NCBI GenBank assembly: GCA_946699065.1
Contig: CAMPDV010000008.1
Span: 1,674,001 to 1,738,000, forward strand
Direction of reading: 5' to 3'
Origin: Loxodes magnus
Taxonomy: Eukaryota > Ciliophora > Karyorelictea > Loxodida > Loxodidae
Length of the DNA: 64,000 bases
In this document: one piece after another, positions 35,601 to 48,177 of the stretch
Layout: every line of letters starts with the position of its first letter
How positions within the stretch are numbered: the stretch's first letter is position 1
Program-made: the position numbers and the translations under genes
The notes under the pieces: model-generated
Seen by the model: only the letters and a program-made list of their open reading frames with translations
What the model was told of the DNA's origin: nothing
The model's database searches: none

Positions 35601-37840
35601 TAGAAAATTATTAATAATTCAAAAATTACTTGCTAGTTCTTTTTATATAAAGTAATAACTTCACATTTTAATTTATTTTTGATGAAGATCTTATAGCAAC
35701 TTGTATGTTTAAATTATCTATGTTTTTAATTATAAAATTTTTGCTCTTTTTAAGTTTTAAGGTTAGCTTTAACTTTTGTTTATGAAATAAAAGAATTTTT
35801 CTCTAATTTGAGAAATATTATAATTAGAAAATTATCATTATACTTTCTATTATTAAAGTTTATATTTCAAGCTTTTGAAAATATTATTTTTGTATTTTGA
35901 GCTTTACTTAGAAAGAAAAAGTTCTCAATAATTATTAATTTAAATAAATCAAGTTATTGAAAATTAATTTAAAAATGATTTTATTATAGCTTATTATTAA
36001 CTATATTTGCTAATAGTTCAATTTTATATCCCTAAGTAGTAGATTATTATATGTTTATCTTTAATTAGCTTATTATTATTTTTCATATTTGAATCATTAA
36101 AACTATAATTATTTTTAGCTTACAAATTAGATATTAATGTGTTTGTATTATGTTTTCATTAAAGAAAAATCAAGTAAATCATTCTATTATAATTTTTTAT
36201 TTTAAAAACTTTGAAAAAACTCTTTTCAATTTAAAGAAATTGGAAGTTATCAATGATTTTAAGATTATCCTTGTGGCAAATGAAGTAGAAGGACTTAAAT
36301 AACTAAAATTAGATTTCTCTTCTTTTTATTTTGTGATATCCAAGCTTTTTAATAACGAGTTTAATTCAAATAATCGTATAAAAGCAAATGGTATTTTTTG
36401 TTAATTATAAACTTGCAATTTACTTTGATCTGAGAAAATACAGAAGCAAGCTAATAATTTTCTAAATAATCCTAGTTATATGGATAGATCCATTTTCTAT
36501 GAGAAAAAATTTGGGTTATACTTTATTAATAAATTTATAAATTATCCTTCAAAAGCTAACAATAATAAATTACAATATTTTAAAGCACTATAATCTTTTT
36601 TATTATTAATTATTAGATAACCCCTTTATAAAGCTAGATTTTAGCTTTTTCCTTACAAAGCAGTATGGAATGCTATTTATCTAATAAATTTTATTTTTAG
36701 AGTTTTATTTTTATTTAAGTACTACCATATAGAAATATGATTTAAGTTTATTCTATTATATAGAAATTCCAACCCTCCTTTATGGCTTAATGCTCTTAGG
36801 TTATTTTAAAGCAGATAAAAATTCTTAATTAATGCTGTAAATAAAAATAATCTTTTATTTCAAAGAATCAAGCATAAATAGTTCAAATTAGCTATTTATT
36901 TAGTTTTTATTTTATTTACTATTTCCTAAAATTTAGCTAATGATGTTAAATAATATCATTTAAAATTTTTTCTATTTTGAAATTAACTATATAAGCTATT
37001 GGTAGATCCTTTTTATTTGTTTTTAAAGATAATTATTAAAACTAAAGCAAATCACTTATTTTTATTAAGTGAGAAAGGACTAAAAAGCTAATACTTAAGA
37101 TATATCCCAAATCATTTATTTATGGAATTTCACTCTATTTATTAACAAAAAGATGATTAAATCTAGAATCTAAAATAATTTTGATATAAAGGATATTTAT
37201 AATATATATATCAAAAGACTTAAATATTAGATATACAAAAATCTATAAACTTAAATCTAAGTTTTAAATTAAAGAAATATATTAATATAAATCAAAAACA
37301 TCTAATGTTCAAAGCTTTAAGTATGAGATTATATTATGAATGGTTTATCATAAACAATTATTTTATTTTAAGAACACTAAGTATCTAGACTCTTGAAATT
37401 GAACTAAAAAAGCTTTTGCTATTTATTTTTTATCTAATTTTAGGTTATAAAAGCAAAGCATTTATAAATTAATTTCTAAGATTTAAGATAATTAGTCATC
37501 TATTTTATGGATAGTTATTTTTATTATTTTTAGGCTAGCATGTATTATAATTTTAACTATTAAGAAAAGACTTATTATTTCATTTAGCTATTATTAAGTT
37601 TGGTCTTTTAAAGATAATGCATTTAATATAAAATTATAATTATTATTTTGACACTTAAAAATTAAAAAATTAAAAAGATCATACTAAGTTAAGCTAAAAT
37701 TTAATATAGGATGAAAATATAAAATAATATTAATATTTCTTATTGACTTTCATATGATTTATCTAATTAAATTACCTAATTTTAAGAAATTGTAGATACT
37801 TTTGATTTAAGATGACTAAATTAATAATAAATAGGAATTT
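32622..37840. other. AT-rich DNA, no supported gene
   Basis: About 5 kb without a tRNA or a recognisable protein. From roughly 36600 onward AGCT/TTAGC-type words become more frequent, as in DNA upstream of other Myb-like copies. The last few hundred bases are probably part of the duplicated unit that carries the Myb-like gene. Confidence 0.4.
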
Positions 37841-38043
37841 ATTTTAATAGATGTTATTACAAATAAAGTCAATCCTTTTTAATATTTAAAGAAAAGAGGT
37901 TCTTGCTTAATCCTAGCTGGTTAGAGTTTAATTGAGAAACTTATAAAAGAAATAAAATTAAAGCTTCCATATTTAAAATAGAATTATAAATAGCTTTAAA
38001 TTAGGTAAAATTTTAGGAATTATAATTACTCGTAAAGTTTACT
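37841..38043 (+). repeat. Upstream flank shared with the gene fragment at 26251-26460
   Basis: Blocks such as CATATTTAAAATAGAATTAT, AAATAGCTTTAAATTAGGTA and GAATTATAATTACT recur, inverted, after the truncated Myb-like copy, so gene and flank were duplicated together. Shorter similarity (TTCCATATTTAAAT, GCTTTAAAT, CTCGTA) is also seen before the copy at 56816. Confidence 0.65.
38028..38034 (+). promoter_or_regulatory. NYTCGTA motif before Myb-like start
   Basis: ACTCGTA ends 9 bases before the ATG at 38044. It is the same motif as at 6629, 46472 and 56822. Confidence 0.4.
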
Positions 38044-38505
38044 ATGAAAATAATCGAGGAAGAGTGGTCCTATGAAGAAGATCAGTTCATTATTGATAAG
38101 ATGAAGCTACCTAACTATTATTGCAAGTGAACTAAAATATCAAGACACCTTAATAAATAACTACATCAAGATCAAACAGTGAAAACTGACAAACAAATAA
38201 AACGTAGATGGCTGAGTGTACTTATGCATGTTGCAAATAATGAATGAAATAGATAACAAGCAATGACTTTTGTAAAAATATCTTAGAAGTATTAGCATAA
38301 AAGAAGAAGATATTGGAGCAAACTGAAAAAAGAGCTAAAACCTTATACAATCAAAATGTTAAAGTTCAAATTTAAATAGTATTAAGCACTGAATGAAGCA
38401 AAGTTTATTTTGAGTCATAAAAGCATATCGATAAATAAAAGATCAAACACGGAACGTGTAAGTTGCATAAACATACTATGTAAGTAGTTAGAAGAAATAG
38501 AATGA
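38044..38505 (+). CDS. Myb/SANT-like DNA-binding protein, subfamily II
   Basis: With TAA/TAG as Gln, 153 codons run to a terminal TGA. The Myb repeat reads EEEWSYEEDQFIIDKM, then the second-tryptophan position, TKISRHLNK, then TDKQIKRRWLSVL. Codon 29 (second Trp of the repeat) and codon 68 are both TGA. The first is TGG in the copy at 45992-46462, and the second is TGG in the copies at 6641, 45992 and 56364. There are no indels relative to the copy at 56364-56816 apart from the C-terminal length. Gln codons are mixed: TAG occurs at two positions where other copies have CAG or CAA. The C-terminal half (QKYQHKRRRYW, KLKKELKPYT, LCKQLEEIE) is basic and of unknown fold. It is probably a nuclear DNA-binding protein, alone on this strand with no neighbour gene. 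Confidence 0.78.
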
Positions 38506-39639
38506 AAAATTTTAAATTATAATTTTTATATTATTTCAGCAAAAATAAATCCTATCCTTTTAATTGTAAAATCAAATAATTAAAAGCAACAAATCTCAAG
38601 CTTAAAATATTTTCATTAAGAAATTTAAAAGAAAAAATGATTATTAAATAAGTCTTTTAAACTAATAAGAAATGCAAGAAGAAATTAAATAAAATTTAGT
38701 TTTTCTTTTTCTTTTAATTCATATGAAACGAAGTTCGGATTGAATTATCTAAAACCTAAAATTAAAAATTTGAATTCAAAAAATTTAGATAATCAATCTT
38801 TTTTTTAAGTATGTGTATAATTAATAAATATTATTAATATTTGCAAATATATAAAGAATGAAAGAGAAGATTTTAAAATATATCAGACTCTAATTTGCTT
38901 TTTTCGAAAATTCCTTTTTTAAATTATTAATTTGCGAAAAAGAAAAGATATAATAAAATTATATAAATGATGCGCAAGCTATGAATAAATAAGCCAAGAA
39001 ATAAATGAGATAAATCATACGCTATTTAAGTAGATTTTTAAATAAGTCAAAATATATTTATTTAAATCTCAAGTATGAATAAATATCTTTATCTTATTTT
39101 TAACCAATTAATGCTTATAAATTGCTTCTGAATTATTTAATTGCTATAATAAAATAAACATATACTTAACTAAATTTTCAACTATAAAATGTAATACCAT
39201 CAATAACTTTTATTTACTATATCTATCATATTTAATAACTATAAACTAATAATTAGCTTGACTAATTATATCCTAATTAAACTATAAAAATGATTATTCT
39301 TTAGATATATAAGCTATTTATCTTACTTTCCTTAACCCTAATAGATTAAATTTTCTTTGGTATATTTCCTCTAAGATTATATATATTAATCTTAGTTATC
39401 ATTTTAAAATTTATTTTTTTAGTTATTTAATTTAAGGAAATTAGGATAAATCTTAGGTTTATAGAAAATTATTTCTATTTTATATAATTTTTGCTTAAAG
39501 CTTTTCTTGGTCATATAAAATAGAATTATTCAATTTTCTTATAGATATTATACAATTATTTTAATTTCTATATAATTTATCTTTTTCTATCTTTCTTGCT
39601 CTTGTATATCTTTCTTTAAAATCATTATGATAACAATTA
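38506..39639. other. AT-rich DNA, no gene recognised
   Basis: Similarity among Myb-like copies fades within about 40 bases after the stop codon. Nothing else was recognised. Confidence 0.4.
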
Positions 39640-40030
39640 TCCAACTGGTAAGAAAAAAAATTAGGAAATAGCATCCACAATACTCTAATGAAATGGATTC
39701 TCAGCATATGATTCTTGAAAACTCTAAAATATGAAAACTAATAATTATCGTTAAGCTACGCTTACTTAAAGAACAACTTTAATGTCTGATAGCAAGCATG
39801 ACTATGTTAAAATAAGAAAATAGCAGCTTCAAGTCTAAATAGCGACCATCCACCGTTCAAAGAGCTAGATTTGCAGATTTTACAGATAGAGTAAAAATTA
39901 AACTCATTTACTGAGAATACTGAAAACCTACCTTTGAATAGTCGTTCTCATAAAGACCTATATATGTAGAATTAGAAGTACAGCAAAAGAAAACGGAGAA
40001 AAGAGAAATAATAATACTGATTTTTAGAAT
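39640..40030 (+). other. Composition island, possible gene remnant
   Basis: G+C is clearly higher here than on either side. On the plus strand one frame gives a stretch beginning MKTNNYRQATLTQ, and a different frame gives a later stretch ending in a basic tail KRKRRKEK before TGA. Neither matches a family I know, and no second copy is in the window. It could be a decayed gene, an old mobile-element piece or a chance island. I do not call a protein. Confidence 0.25.
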
Positions 40031-43000
40031 GCATGAGCATTTCTTAAGAATTTTTTTTAATAACTAATGCATTTTAGATTTTAAAATTTTAATTATTAAT
40101 TAATTACTTTTATTTAAATTATTTTGATTTCGATCTTTAAGCTAAAAAATAATTATATTTAATCAAAGGAAGCAAAAGATAATTTAAATTAACCAAAGAT
40201 AATCATGGTTTTTAGCAGACAAGAATCTCAAGACTCTACTAATATCTAAAAAGGACTCTCTAATCTTTAATTTGTAAATATATTTGATTATTTTATTTAA
40301 AGTGCTTATAAGTTATAATAGTTATTTAATATACCAAATTTAAAAAATAAAAACTCATATACTCTTTATTTTCTAATCATCAACAAATCTACCCCATTAA
40401 GCAAACTCTATCAATTTATCTAACTTACATATCATAATCTCTGCTAACTCTTTATAAAAAATAGATTAATAGTTGTTTAATATATTAAGAAATCATGAAT
40501 TTCCACTATTTGCTTATAAGCTGATTAATTATTCTTTTTAAGTTAAATTTCTAGAATTAAAGGAAAATCAATCTAATAATCTAAGTTTATCTACTTATAT
40601 TTTTTTTAAAGAGATAACCTCATTTTATTGTTTTTTCCTTCTTCTTTTCCTTTAATTTATTACTCTTTATACAGCAAGCTTAAAGTAATTATGATATTGT
40701 TATTTTAAATAATTTATAACTAGATGGAAAATATAATCTATAAGATATTTTAAAGAGTTGAGACAAAGTTAAAAAAAGGAAATAAAAACAAAAGAAGTTA
40801 AAGTTATAAAAGTATTAATAGTTAGATATATTAATTAGAATGAAAATATTAAGCATATCAGAAACACAATCGAATAATTATATTAAAATAAACCTAGCAT
40901 ATCTATTTAATCTACTTTTCAAATGAAGGAAGCATTTTATTATAACTTTTTATTTGATTTCTGAATAAATAAAAATATAAAAGCTATTAGAGGTCAAGTC
41001 AATATATTAAATTATTTATTTTATATATTATTAGAATAACATCTTAATATATTTAAGTTCTACTTTTATATACAAATTAAAAAATCAAGCTAATGAGGAA
41101 ATTAGCTGATTCTATCAGTCAAACTGAACATAATAAATAAATTATGCATAGAAAAAATTCACTCACTAGTGTAAAATTTTAAAATGAATTTTAAAGCAAA
41201 AATCCAGCTTATTTTCTAGAGCTTATAAAAGAATCAAATTTTAATTAATTTTTACAAAGAAAACTAATTTTTTATTTTAAATAATTATTTTGAAATTAAT
41301 TTAAAATATATTAACTTACATCTTGACTTTTAAGCATCTTAACTATCGATAATTTTATTTGATTATCTACCTGCTAATCTAGATTTACAGACTCAATTTT
41401 AGAAAATAAAAGTAATTTTTGTAATGAGATAAAAATAATTTTTCTTAGAATTTTATTATTCATTTTACATTTAATATTTAGGAATAATATTCCTTCAAAA
41501 TATTTTTCAATTTAAGCAAACTATTTTTCTAATTATATACATTATTAAAAAGGTATATCTATTCGCTTAAATATTTTAATTATTAGATATATAATCTTAT
41601 TTTATTAATATTTTTTTCTAATTTTCCTTACATTTTATTTTGACTAAATTTCTTTATCCTTCGACTATTTTCCTTATTCATTTTATTTTATTTTTTCTAA
41701 ATTTAGAATAAACCAATATTTAATTATGGAATTTTAATCTTAGTAAATAGAGCTTCTTGGCTTTTTTGTATATATAACGATATATTTATATATATATTTT
41801 TTTAATTATCTTGTCCTTTATCGATTCAACTAAATTTAGTATGATAAAGGTATTTGAATATAATTTTAAAGCTTGCAATATAATCTTAATATATTTACCG
41901 AATAAATAAATGAAAATTCACTAAAGATATTCACTAAGTGTTTTTTAACTTGTTAATATTATACCTATTATCATGCTTGATATACCTAAAAAATTAATAT
42001 TTTAGCTATGTTTATAAAAGTTAATTAATATATAGTTGAAACTAAATAATCAAACTTCATAATATCATTTCAAATTATACTTTGGGCAAGATAATCAATT
42101 TCTCAAGGTTATCCTTTCTCTTTTTTGCGAATATAGAAATATGAGATTGATGGATTTATTCTACTGTTTCTAATTGAGATTTAGAGTTTGATTAGTAAGG
42201 CCTAAAATAAAAAAGCGATTTATGATATAAGCATCAATAGTTCTTAATCTATTCTAGTACTATACAGTTAAAACATTTTTCCTTTTACTCCAACTTAATG
42301 AGATTAATACAGATTAAAGAGAGATACATTCCTAAGCAAACTATTTATTTCTAATATACCTTCGATTTAATTTTTTAATCGAAAAAATTAAGATATACAT
42401 CATCTTTTTGTGGTTTAGTTAGAAAAGGATATTTAAGAGAAATAATGAAAATTAAAATTACTAAAAGAGCAATATAATTAAAGAACTGCGATGAGCCAAT
42501 AAACTAAAGTAAATAGACATAAATATAAAGTTCTACCTTTAAAAAAGGATAACTATTTAGCATGAGAAAATTTAGTATCTGAGAATAATAATGTAGAACT
42601 TTAAAATCTACTTAAGCAATAGACTACATAGTTCTAATTTCTTTATATCCTTTAAATTTTATATCTTAATGAAATGGAGTGGTATGAATTTGAGCGATTT
42701 ATGCATTTATAGAATAATAAATCTTTTTTTAATTTCTCTATCGATTAAAGTTCTTAATTATAAACCTTAAAATTTTAATTTAATAACCCTAAATTTATAG
42801 CTTTAAAATCTTTTAAACTCATTATTTTAAATTTATCATTTCAAAATTTTTAAATTAACAAGTTTTAAAGAGTTTTCAAAAACAAAAAATTATTTTAAAT
42901 CATTGAAGGAAAAACTTCCTTCATTCTTCAATTTATTTTAGTTGGTTTTTGGAAAAACATAACTTGCTATATCTTATTTTTCCATTAAAGATTTGACTTC

Positions 43001-45991
43001 AAAGAAAGTCTATTGGAGAAATACGAATTAAGTTATAGTATTTTACTCTTTCCTTGCTAAGTTATTAAGAGTAGAAGTATTATATTAAGTTAGTTTCTAT
43101 TAATTTGAGGATAAACTTAAGCCAAGTATTTTTAGCCTTTCATAAGCTAAAGCAGACACATTGCATTGAATATTTAAATTATCTGATATACATATATTAC
43201 TTATATAATTAATAACTTCGTTAGCAAGCTTGCCTTAAATTATCTTCATAATTGGTTTATTCTCATTAGATTAATAAATTTTGTTTGGAATAATCAGAAG
43301 TTGTGTTCAAAATTCTTACATTCCTAACTTCAATCCATAATTAGAATCTTCAGTTTTTTTCTTCAAAAATTGAACAAAGAAAACTTCAAATTTTTACATT
43401 CAACTTGGTCTTATTTCATTCTTTTATGTCAACTCGATCAGGTTTAATCAGAGTCATTTGATAATCTGACTTAGAAAATGTTGTAGCTATAAAGAAGTTA
43501 AATTTAAAATAGTTTCCGCTACTAATTATTTGAGTCTATGTTTACAACTCTAGCAATAATTTTTCTTGTATTGAGTAACTAGTAAAATTTAAAATAGACT
43601 TATCAAGATAATTAGGCATGATTGTAACTATAACTAATCTTCATAGATTTTTCTCAGACTCCAGATAACTTTCTTATGACTATTCAATTTTTATGAAATA
43701 CGAATTTATGTTCATAATTTCTTTCAACTAACAATTATTTTTTCTTTAATAAATGCATTTGTAATGATTCTTTGCGAAATGTAAAATGAATTTTTTATTG
43801 AAATAATAGTTTCTACCTATATAATAGCTTATTTTCACTAGTATAATTAACAATTTTTTTAATTTTATAAGCTTATCTTCTTTATTATATTAAAGTATAC
43901 TATGTAGTTGATTACTCATTCTTTATTATATGAATATAAATCTTATCAAAAGGCATATTTATTAAACAAATAAATTCTGAAATAAATATATGTTTAAGCA
44001 ATATAAATAGAAGACTCATGAAGAAAATTAAGCATAAATTATAGAAGCTTAGCCTAAATTAAAATGTTCTATTTATAGGAAATAAATAATAGAAATTTAG
44101 GGATTTTATGATTTTATATAAATTTAAACAATCAGCTTATTATTTTTATTTTATTCATAAGCTTTTTCTTTAAAAATGAACATTGTGCTAGAAGAAATAT
44201 TTTAGATATTACTAAAATTTTAATATTCTACAAGTTAATTATTAAGTAGTTTGAACTAAAATAAAAGACCTTCAATTTTTGAAATGAGTAAAAGCTGAAA
44301 GAAATAAATTGTTTTATAGTTTGCGTCTAATTTATAATTTTAAAAGAAACTAAACATTCAATCTTTATCTTGGACTGTTCGTAAAAGAGAAAAAAGTCCT
44401 GCTTTGATTATAAATTCTAGAATTTAAGGTTAACTCAACAAATTAAATCCAGGTTATCAAATCTAATTTAACTTTAATATTTATATAAAAGTTAAATTTT
44501 CATTGGGATAATTTGATATCTACATTCTAAAAAATGATAGAATTAGTTATACTTTCATTTATTTATCTTCTACCTTTATTTTACAATCTAATCTAAACTT
44601 TTTGATTTATATACCTTAAAATATTTCACGCGAAGTTATTAAAAGTATAGCTATTTTTTTCTAAATAAACCATCAAAAATAATAATTTGGAAATTATATA
44701 ATTCCTATCTCTATTTATTTATAAATAAAGCCATGTATATAACTACATATATTAGTAATATTTAATTGTCTCCAATGGTTGTTATTGAAAAAAATCAAAA
44801 ACGAAAATGTTAAAAACAAATTATATTACTATTATCTAGCATATTTTAGAGAAATAGGTACTATAAATTATAATTGTAAATGGTAAGACTCGCTCTTATA
44901 TTTTTAACAAATGAATAAATTTTAAAAAAGATACATTTTTAAAGAAGGTTTAAAAAGAATAATACTGGGAAAATAGCTTAGAAATTATTAAGAACTTTAA
45001 AGTTTATATTAATCTTATTGGGATTGAAGAAGTCTACTTTTACATATTAATAACTTATTTGAAAACTATAAAAGTGAAAGGTATTAAAAACAGATTTTAA
45101 AATAGAAGACTTTTACAATCATGTAAAATAACTATCTTTGTTTAGTATCTTATTACCTTATTATCTTATATTCTAATTTAATATATAGATATGTTATAAA
45201 ATAAAGCTAAACTTTATTAAATGAGAACTATAGGAAAATTAATATAATATCTTCCATGCTCGATGATCTGAAATAATAGTTTTTTTATTTTTTTGGATTG
45301 ATAAGTTTGAAAAATTTGTCTAGTTATTATCCTAGTTATTATCAAAGATAAGTCATGTTAGCAATTTTTTATTTTAATGTTAATTTCGATATTTTTATTT
45401 CTCAAAATATTTCGAAATAAATTATCTTATCTCTTGAGATTATATAAAGCTTCGATATATTTTTTATTTTGTATTTTTCATATGAGAATAGCAACAAAAT
45501 AAAAGTACATGTATAAATCAGTTGAAAATTATTCTGTCTTATGCTATTTAAACTGGAATCCCTGCTGTTGATATATTTTTATTATTTCATTTTTAGCTTA
45601 AGAATTTAAAGAGATACTAGTATTAAATTATAGACAATTTAATTTAGTTTAAAAATTAGATTCAATGCTAAAATTTCTTGAAAAAGCTTACATTAAATGC
45701 ATAAATGATTTTTTCATTTGCTCATGTATTATGAAAGCCAAATTTATTCTTAATATATGAGCTTAAAACTCCATCTAGTTTATCTTCAAATTATTTATTA
45801 GGAAAGCTCTGAGTAGAAATGTTTTGTCTATAATTATTCTATGAATTAATGAAATAACTATTATACTTAATTGATAAGCTTGATATACATCTTAATTGTC
45901 ATCCTCTTGTAATTTAATTTCTTTAGAGTTTGAATGAATAGTTATTAGCTTTTATCTTTAATTAAATACTTAAAAAAATATTTTTATATCA
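40031..45991. other. AT-rich DNA, no supported gene
   Basis: About 6 kb without tRNA, family member or conserved motif. A long minus-strand frame around 43100-43920 looks protein-like if TGA is also read through, but its TGA density is what random DNA would give, so it is not called. Confidence 0.4.
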
Positions 45992-46462
45992 TCACGAAAA
46001 GTTTTCTAGTTGCTTGCATAGCAAATTAGTATGATCTATATTTCCTGAACTTATTGTTCTTGGTTTTGTAGTTGTTGAATGATTAAGTAAGAACTTTGCT
46101 TCTTTCAGTGCTTGATACTACCTGTATTTAAATTTAAGCATTTTAAAATTATAAGGTTGAAACTCTTTTTTTAGATTTTACCAATACCTGCGACTTGAGT
46201 GTTGATGCTTTTGAGAAATCCTAACGAAAGTTAATGCTTAATCTCTATTCCACTCGTTGCTAACCAGCGGGCTAAGTACAAAAAGCCATCTACGTTTAAT
46301 TTGCTTATCAGTTTTTACTATTTCTCCGTTATAAAACACTTTATTAACATGTCTGGCTATTTTCGTCCACTTGTAATACCATTTGTTCAATTTCATTTTC
46401 TCCATAATAAATAAATCTTCCTAGTAAGACCATTCATCTTCAATTTGGTTTTCTTCCTTCAT
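45992..46462 (-). CDS. Myb/SANT-like DNA-binding protein, uninterrupted copy
   Basis: This is the reference copy. It has 156 codons with no internal TGA and ends in two consecutive TGA codons (45992-45994 is the first). Trp at residues 11, 32 and 59 define the Myb repeat (DEWSYQEDLFIMEKM, YYKWTKIARHVNK, TDKQIKRRWLFVL), and Trp71 (NEWNRDQAL) begins the conserved C-terminal half. The loop before the third helix is longer than in animal or plant Myb repeats. Gln75 is TAA here and CAA at 56364, while Gln84 and Gln87 are CAA here and TAG or TAA in other copies; this proves the UAR = Gln reading. It is closest to the arm copies at 6641 and 21898. It is likely a DNA-binding protein of a dispersed family. 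No adjacent gene suggests a pathway. Confidence 0.85.
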
Positions 46463-46471
46463 TTTTATAAA

Positions 46472-46478
46472 TACGAGC
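46472..46478 (-). promoter_or_regulatory. NYTCGTA motif before Myb-like start
   Basis: The plus-strand TACGAGC is GCTCGTA on the coding strand, nine bases before the start codon and preceded by TTTAAAT, as in the arm copies. Confidence 0.4.
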
Positions 46479-48105
46479 ATTTAAACGAATAAATAGTAGA
46501 CAAACACAACCTTTAATTGAAATCCTATAATTATCTGTTGATATAAAATGAAATAAAATTAAAAAAAACAAGCAAACTCTGCCCAACCCCTTCTATCAAG
46601 GCTTATTAAAGTTAGCAGTATCAAAGGTTTCCTTTTATACAATTTTCTTAATGAGCAATTCTTTTAAGATCAAATGAGAGTTAATAAATAAAATCGAGCT
46701 TATAAATAAAAGTTTCACTTTGATTGGAAAAGAAATTATAAATATATTACCTAATATATTCTTAAATTGAGCTATATGAATTTAAAGACTTATATATAGC
46801 TTTATAGTAACTAAGCTATTTTGCTTAACTAATCTCTTGATTGAGTTAATTTTACTATATCTTCTAATTTTCTTTACTAAAATCTAAGTTTACTATTTCG
46901 AGCTTTGTAGATATAATTTCATAAATGCAAGTTTAAACGGTAAAATTAGAAATTCTTTGATTAAATATTTATTTAAGTTTTTTCTAATACTATTTGCTTT
47001 TAAATCCTTCTGACTCACTTTTATTTATTAATGTTAGTGCTTCATTTGTTTTTTCTTCATCTTAAAACATACGAGACAATTATATTAAATCAAAATAGCT
47101 AATTTATTTTAGTCTATAAGCTGTGTATCAATACTTTAATCTGCTTCCATTAATACCTTAAATACTATTTTTAAAGCAAATAAGCAAATCCTAATTGACC
47201 AGACTAAGATAAAGTTTTCCTTTTAAATCTAGCTTTATTAGATTTCTTAATTGAGTTAGTATTTCTAAGCTTTAAGTTCCAATTTAAATAATTTCTTATA
47301 ATTAGAATTTCAATTTAGTTCAGAGTAGTTTGGTATTTTAAAAGATAGTAAAAATTTAGCAAGCTAATAGAAGTAGGATTAAGGTATTAGAGGTATATAA
47401 ATAACACTATTGACTTAAATCCTAAGATGATAAGATAAAGAGGTTAAGTATATGTAAGTATCTAGCAGGTGTGCTATAAATTATATTAATTATGTTATGA
47501 AACTAGCTAAAAAAGCCGATGTAGCTGTAGCAATTAAATATAGTTATAGCTAATATTTTCTAGTTAAGTCTAAAATTTTAATTTTAAGATATATAGCACT
47601 AAGGAAGTAAGCATATCTAGTCAATTTTAATTATCTTAGTTATATTTTTCGTGTTATAGGAATTAAAACTTTTTATAGTTAGTATTTTGAAATTATTCTA
47701 AGATTTAGGTTAAATAGGTATGCATACATTGTTTAGAAGAAAATTGACAAAATAAAGTAGTCAAAATAAAATTGGAGAAGTGAGCTTTTGGAGTTAATAA
47801 TTATAATAAAGCATAGCTAAAATAAAATAAACTTAAAACTTAATCGATTTAATAATTATAAAAGATGCTTTCTATTTATTAGAAGTAGAATAGGTTTATT
47901 GCGTATAACTCTATTATAACTTAAAGCATTTTGAAATACTAAAATTAATAGCCTTAAAAGCCAATTAATAAAAATTATTAATGCTTAATCATAAACATTT
48001 TACTCTTGTAATATAACTAAGCAAACTACAATCAAACTTAATGATTCTTAGTTTAAAAATTATCGACAAACACCTTTAAATAAAAGTTATAAAATTACTA
48101 GTAAG
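46479..48105. other. AT-rich DNA upstream of the Myb-like gene, no gene recognised
   Basis: Somewhat richer in AGCT and TTAGC words than other empty stretches, as is DNA upstream of other Myb-like copies. The word GCTTGTT about 110 bases from the start is shared with the arm copies (there ACTTGCTTGTTGG). No second gene was supported. Confidence 0.35.
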
Positions 48106-48177
48106 TCCGCATTAGTCTAGTGGTTAGGATATTCGGCTCTCACCCGAAAGACCCGGGTTCAAGCCCCGGATGCGGAA
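48106..48177 (+). tRNA. tRNA-Glu (CTC)
   Basis: A 72-base cloverleaf: acceptor stem TCCGCAT/ATGCGGA with A as discriminator, D arm with AGTGGTTAGGAT, anticodon stem TTCGG/CCGAA around loop CTCTCAC (anticodon CTC), and T arm CCGGG-TTCAAGC-CCCGG. A T5 run follows at once. TTATAAAA lies about 20 bases upstream, similar in place to the TATA box of the tRNA-Asp genes. It looks fully functional and is the reference for the two relics in the arms. Confidence 0.96.

Noticed and set aside
43100-43920. Long minus-strand frame if UGA is read as Trp
   Set aside because: It needs many TGA codons at roughly the random rate, giving an implausible Trp content. Another frame of the same strand looks equally good.
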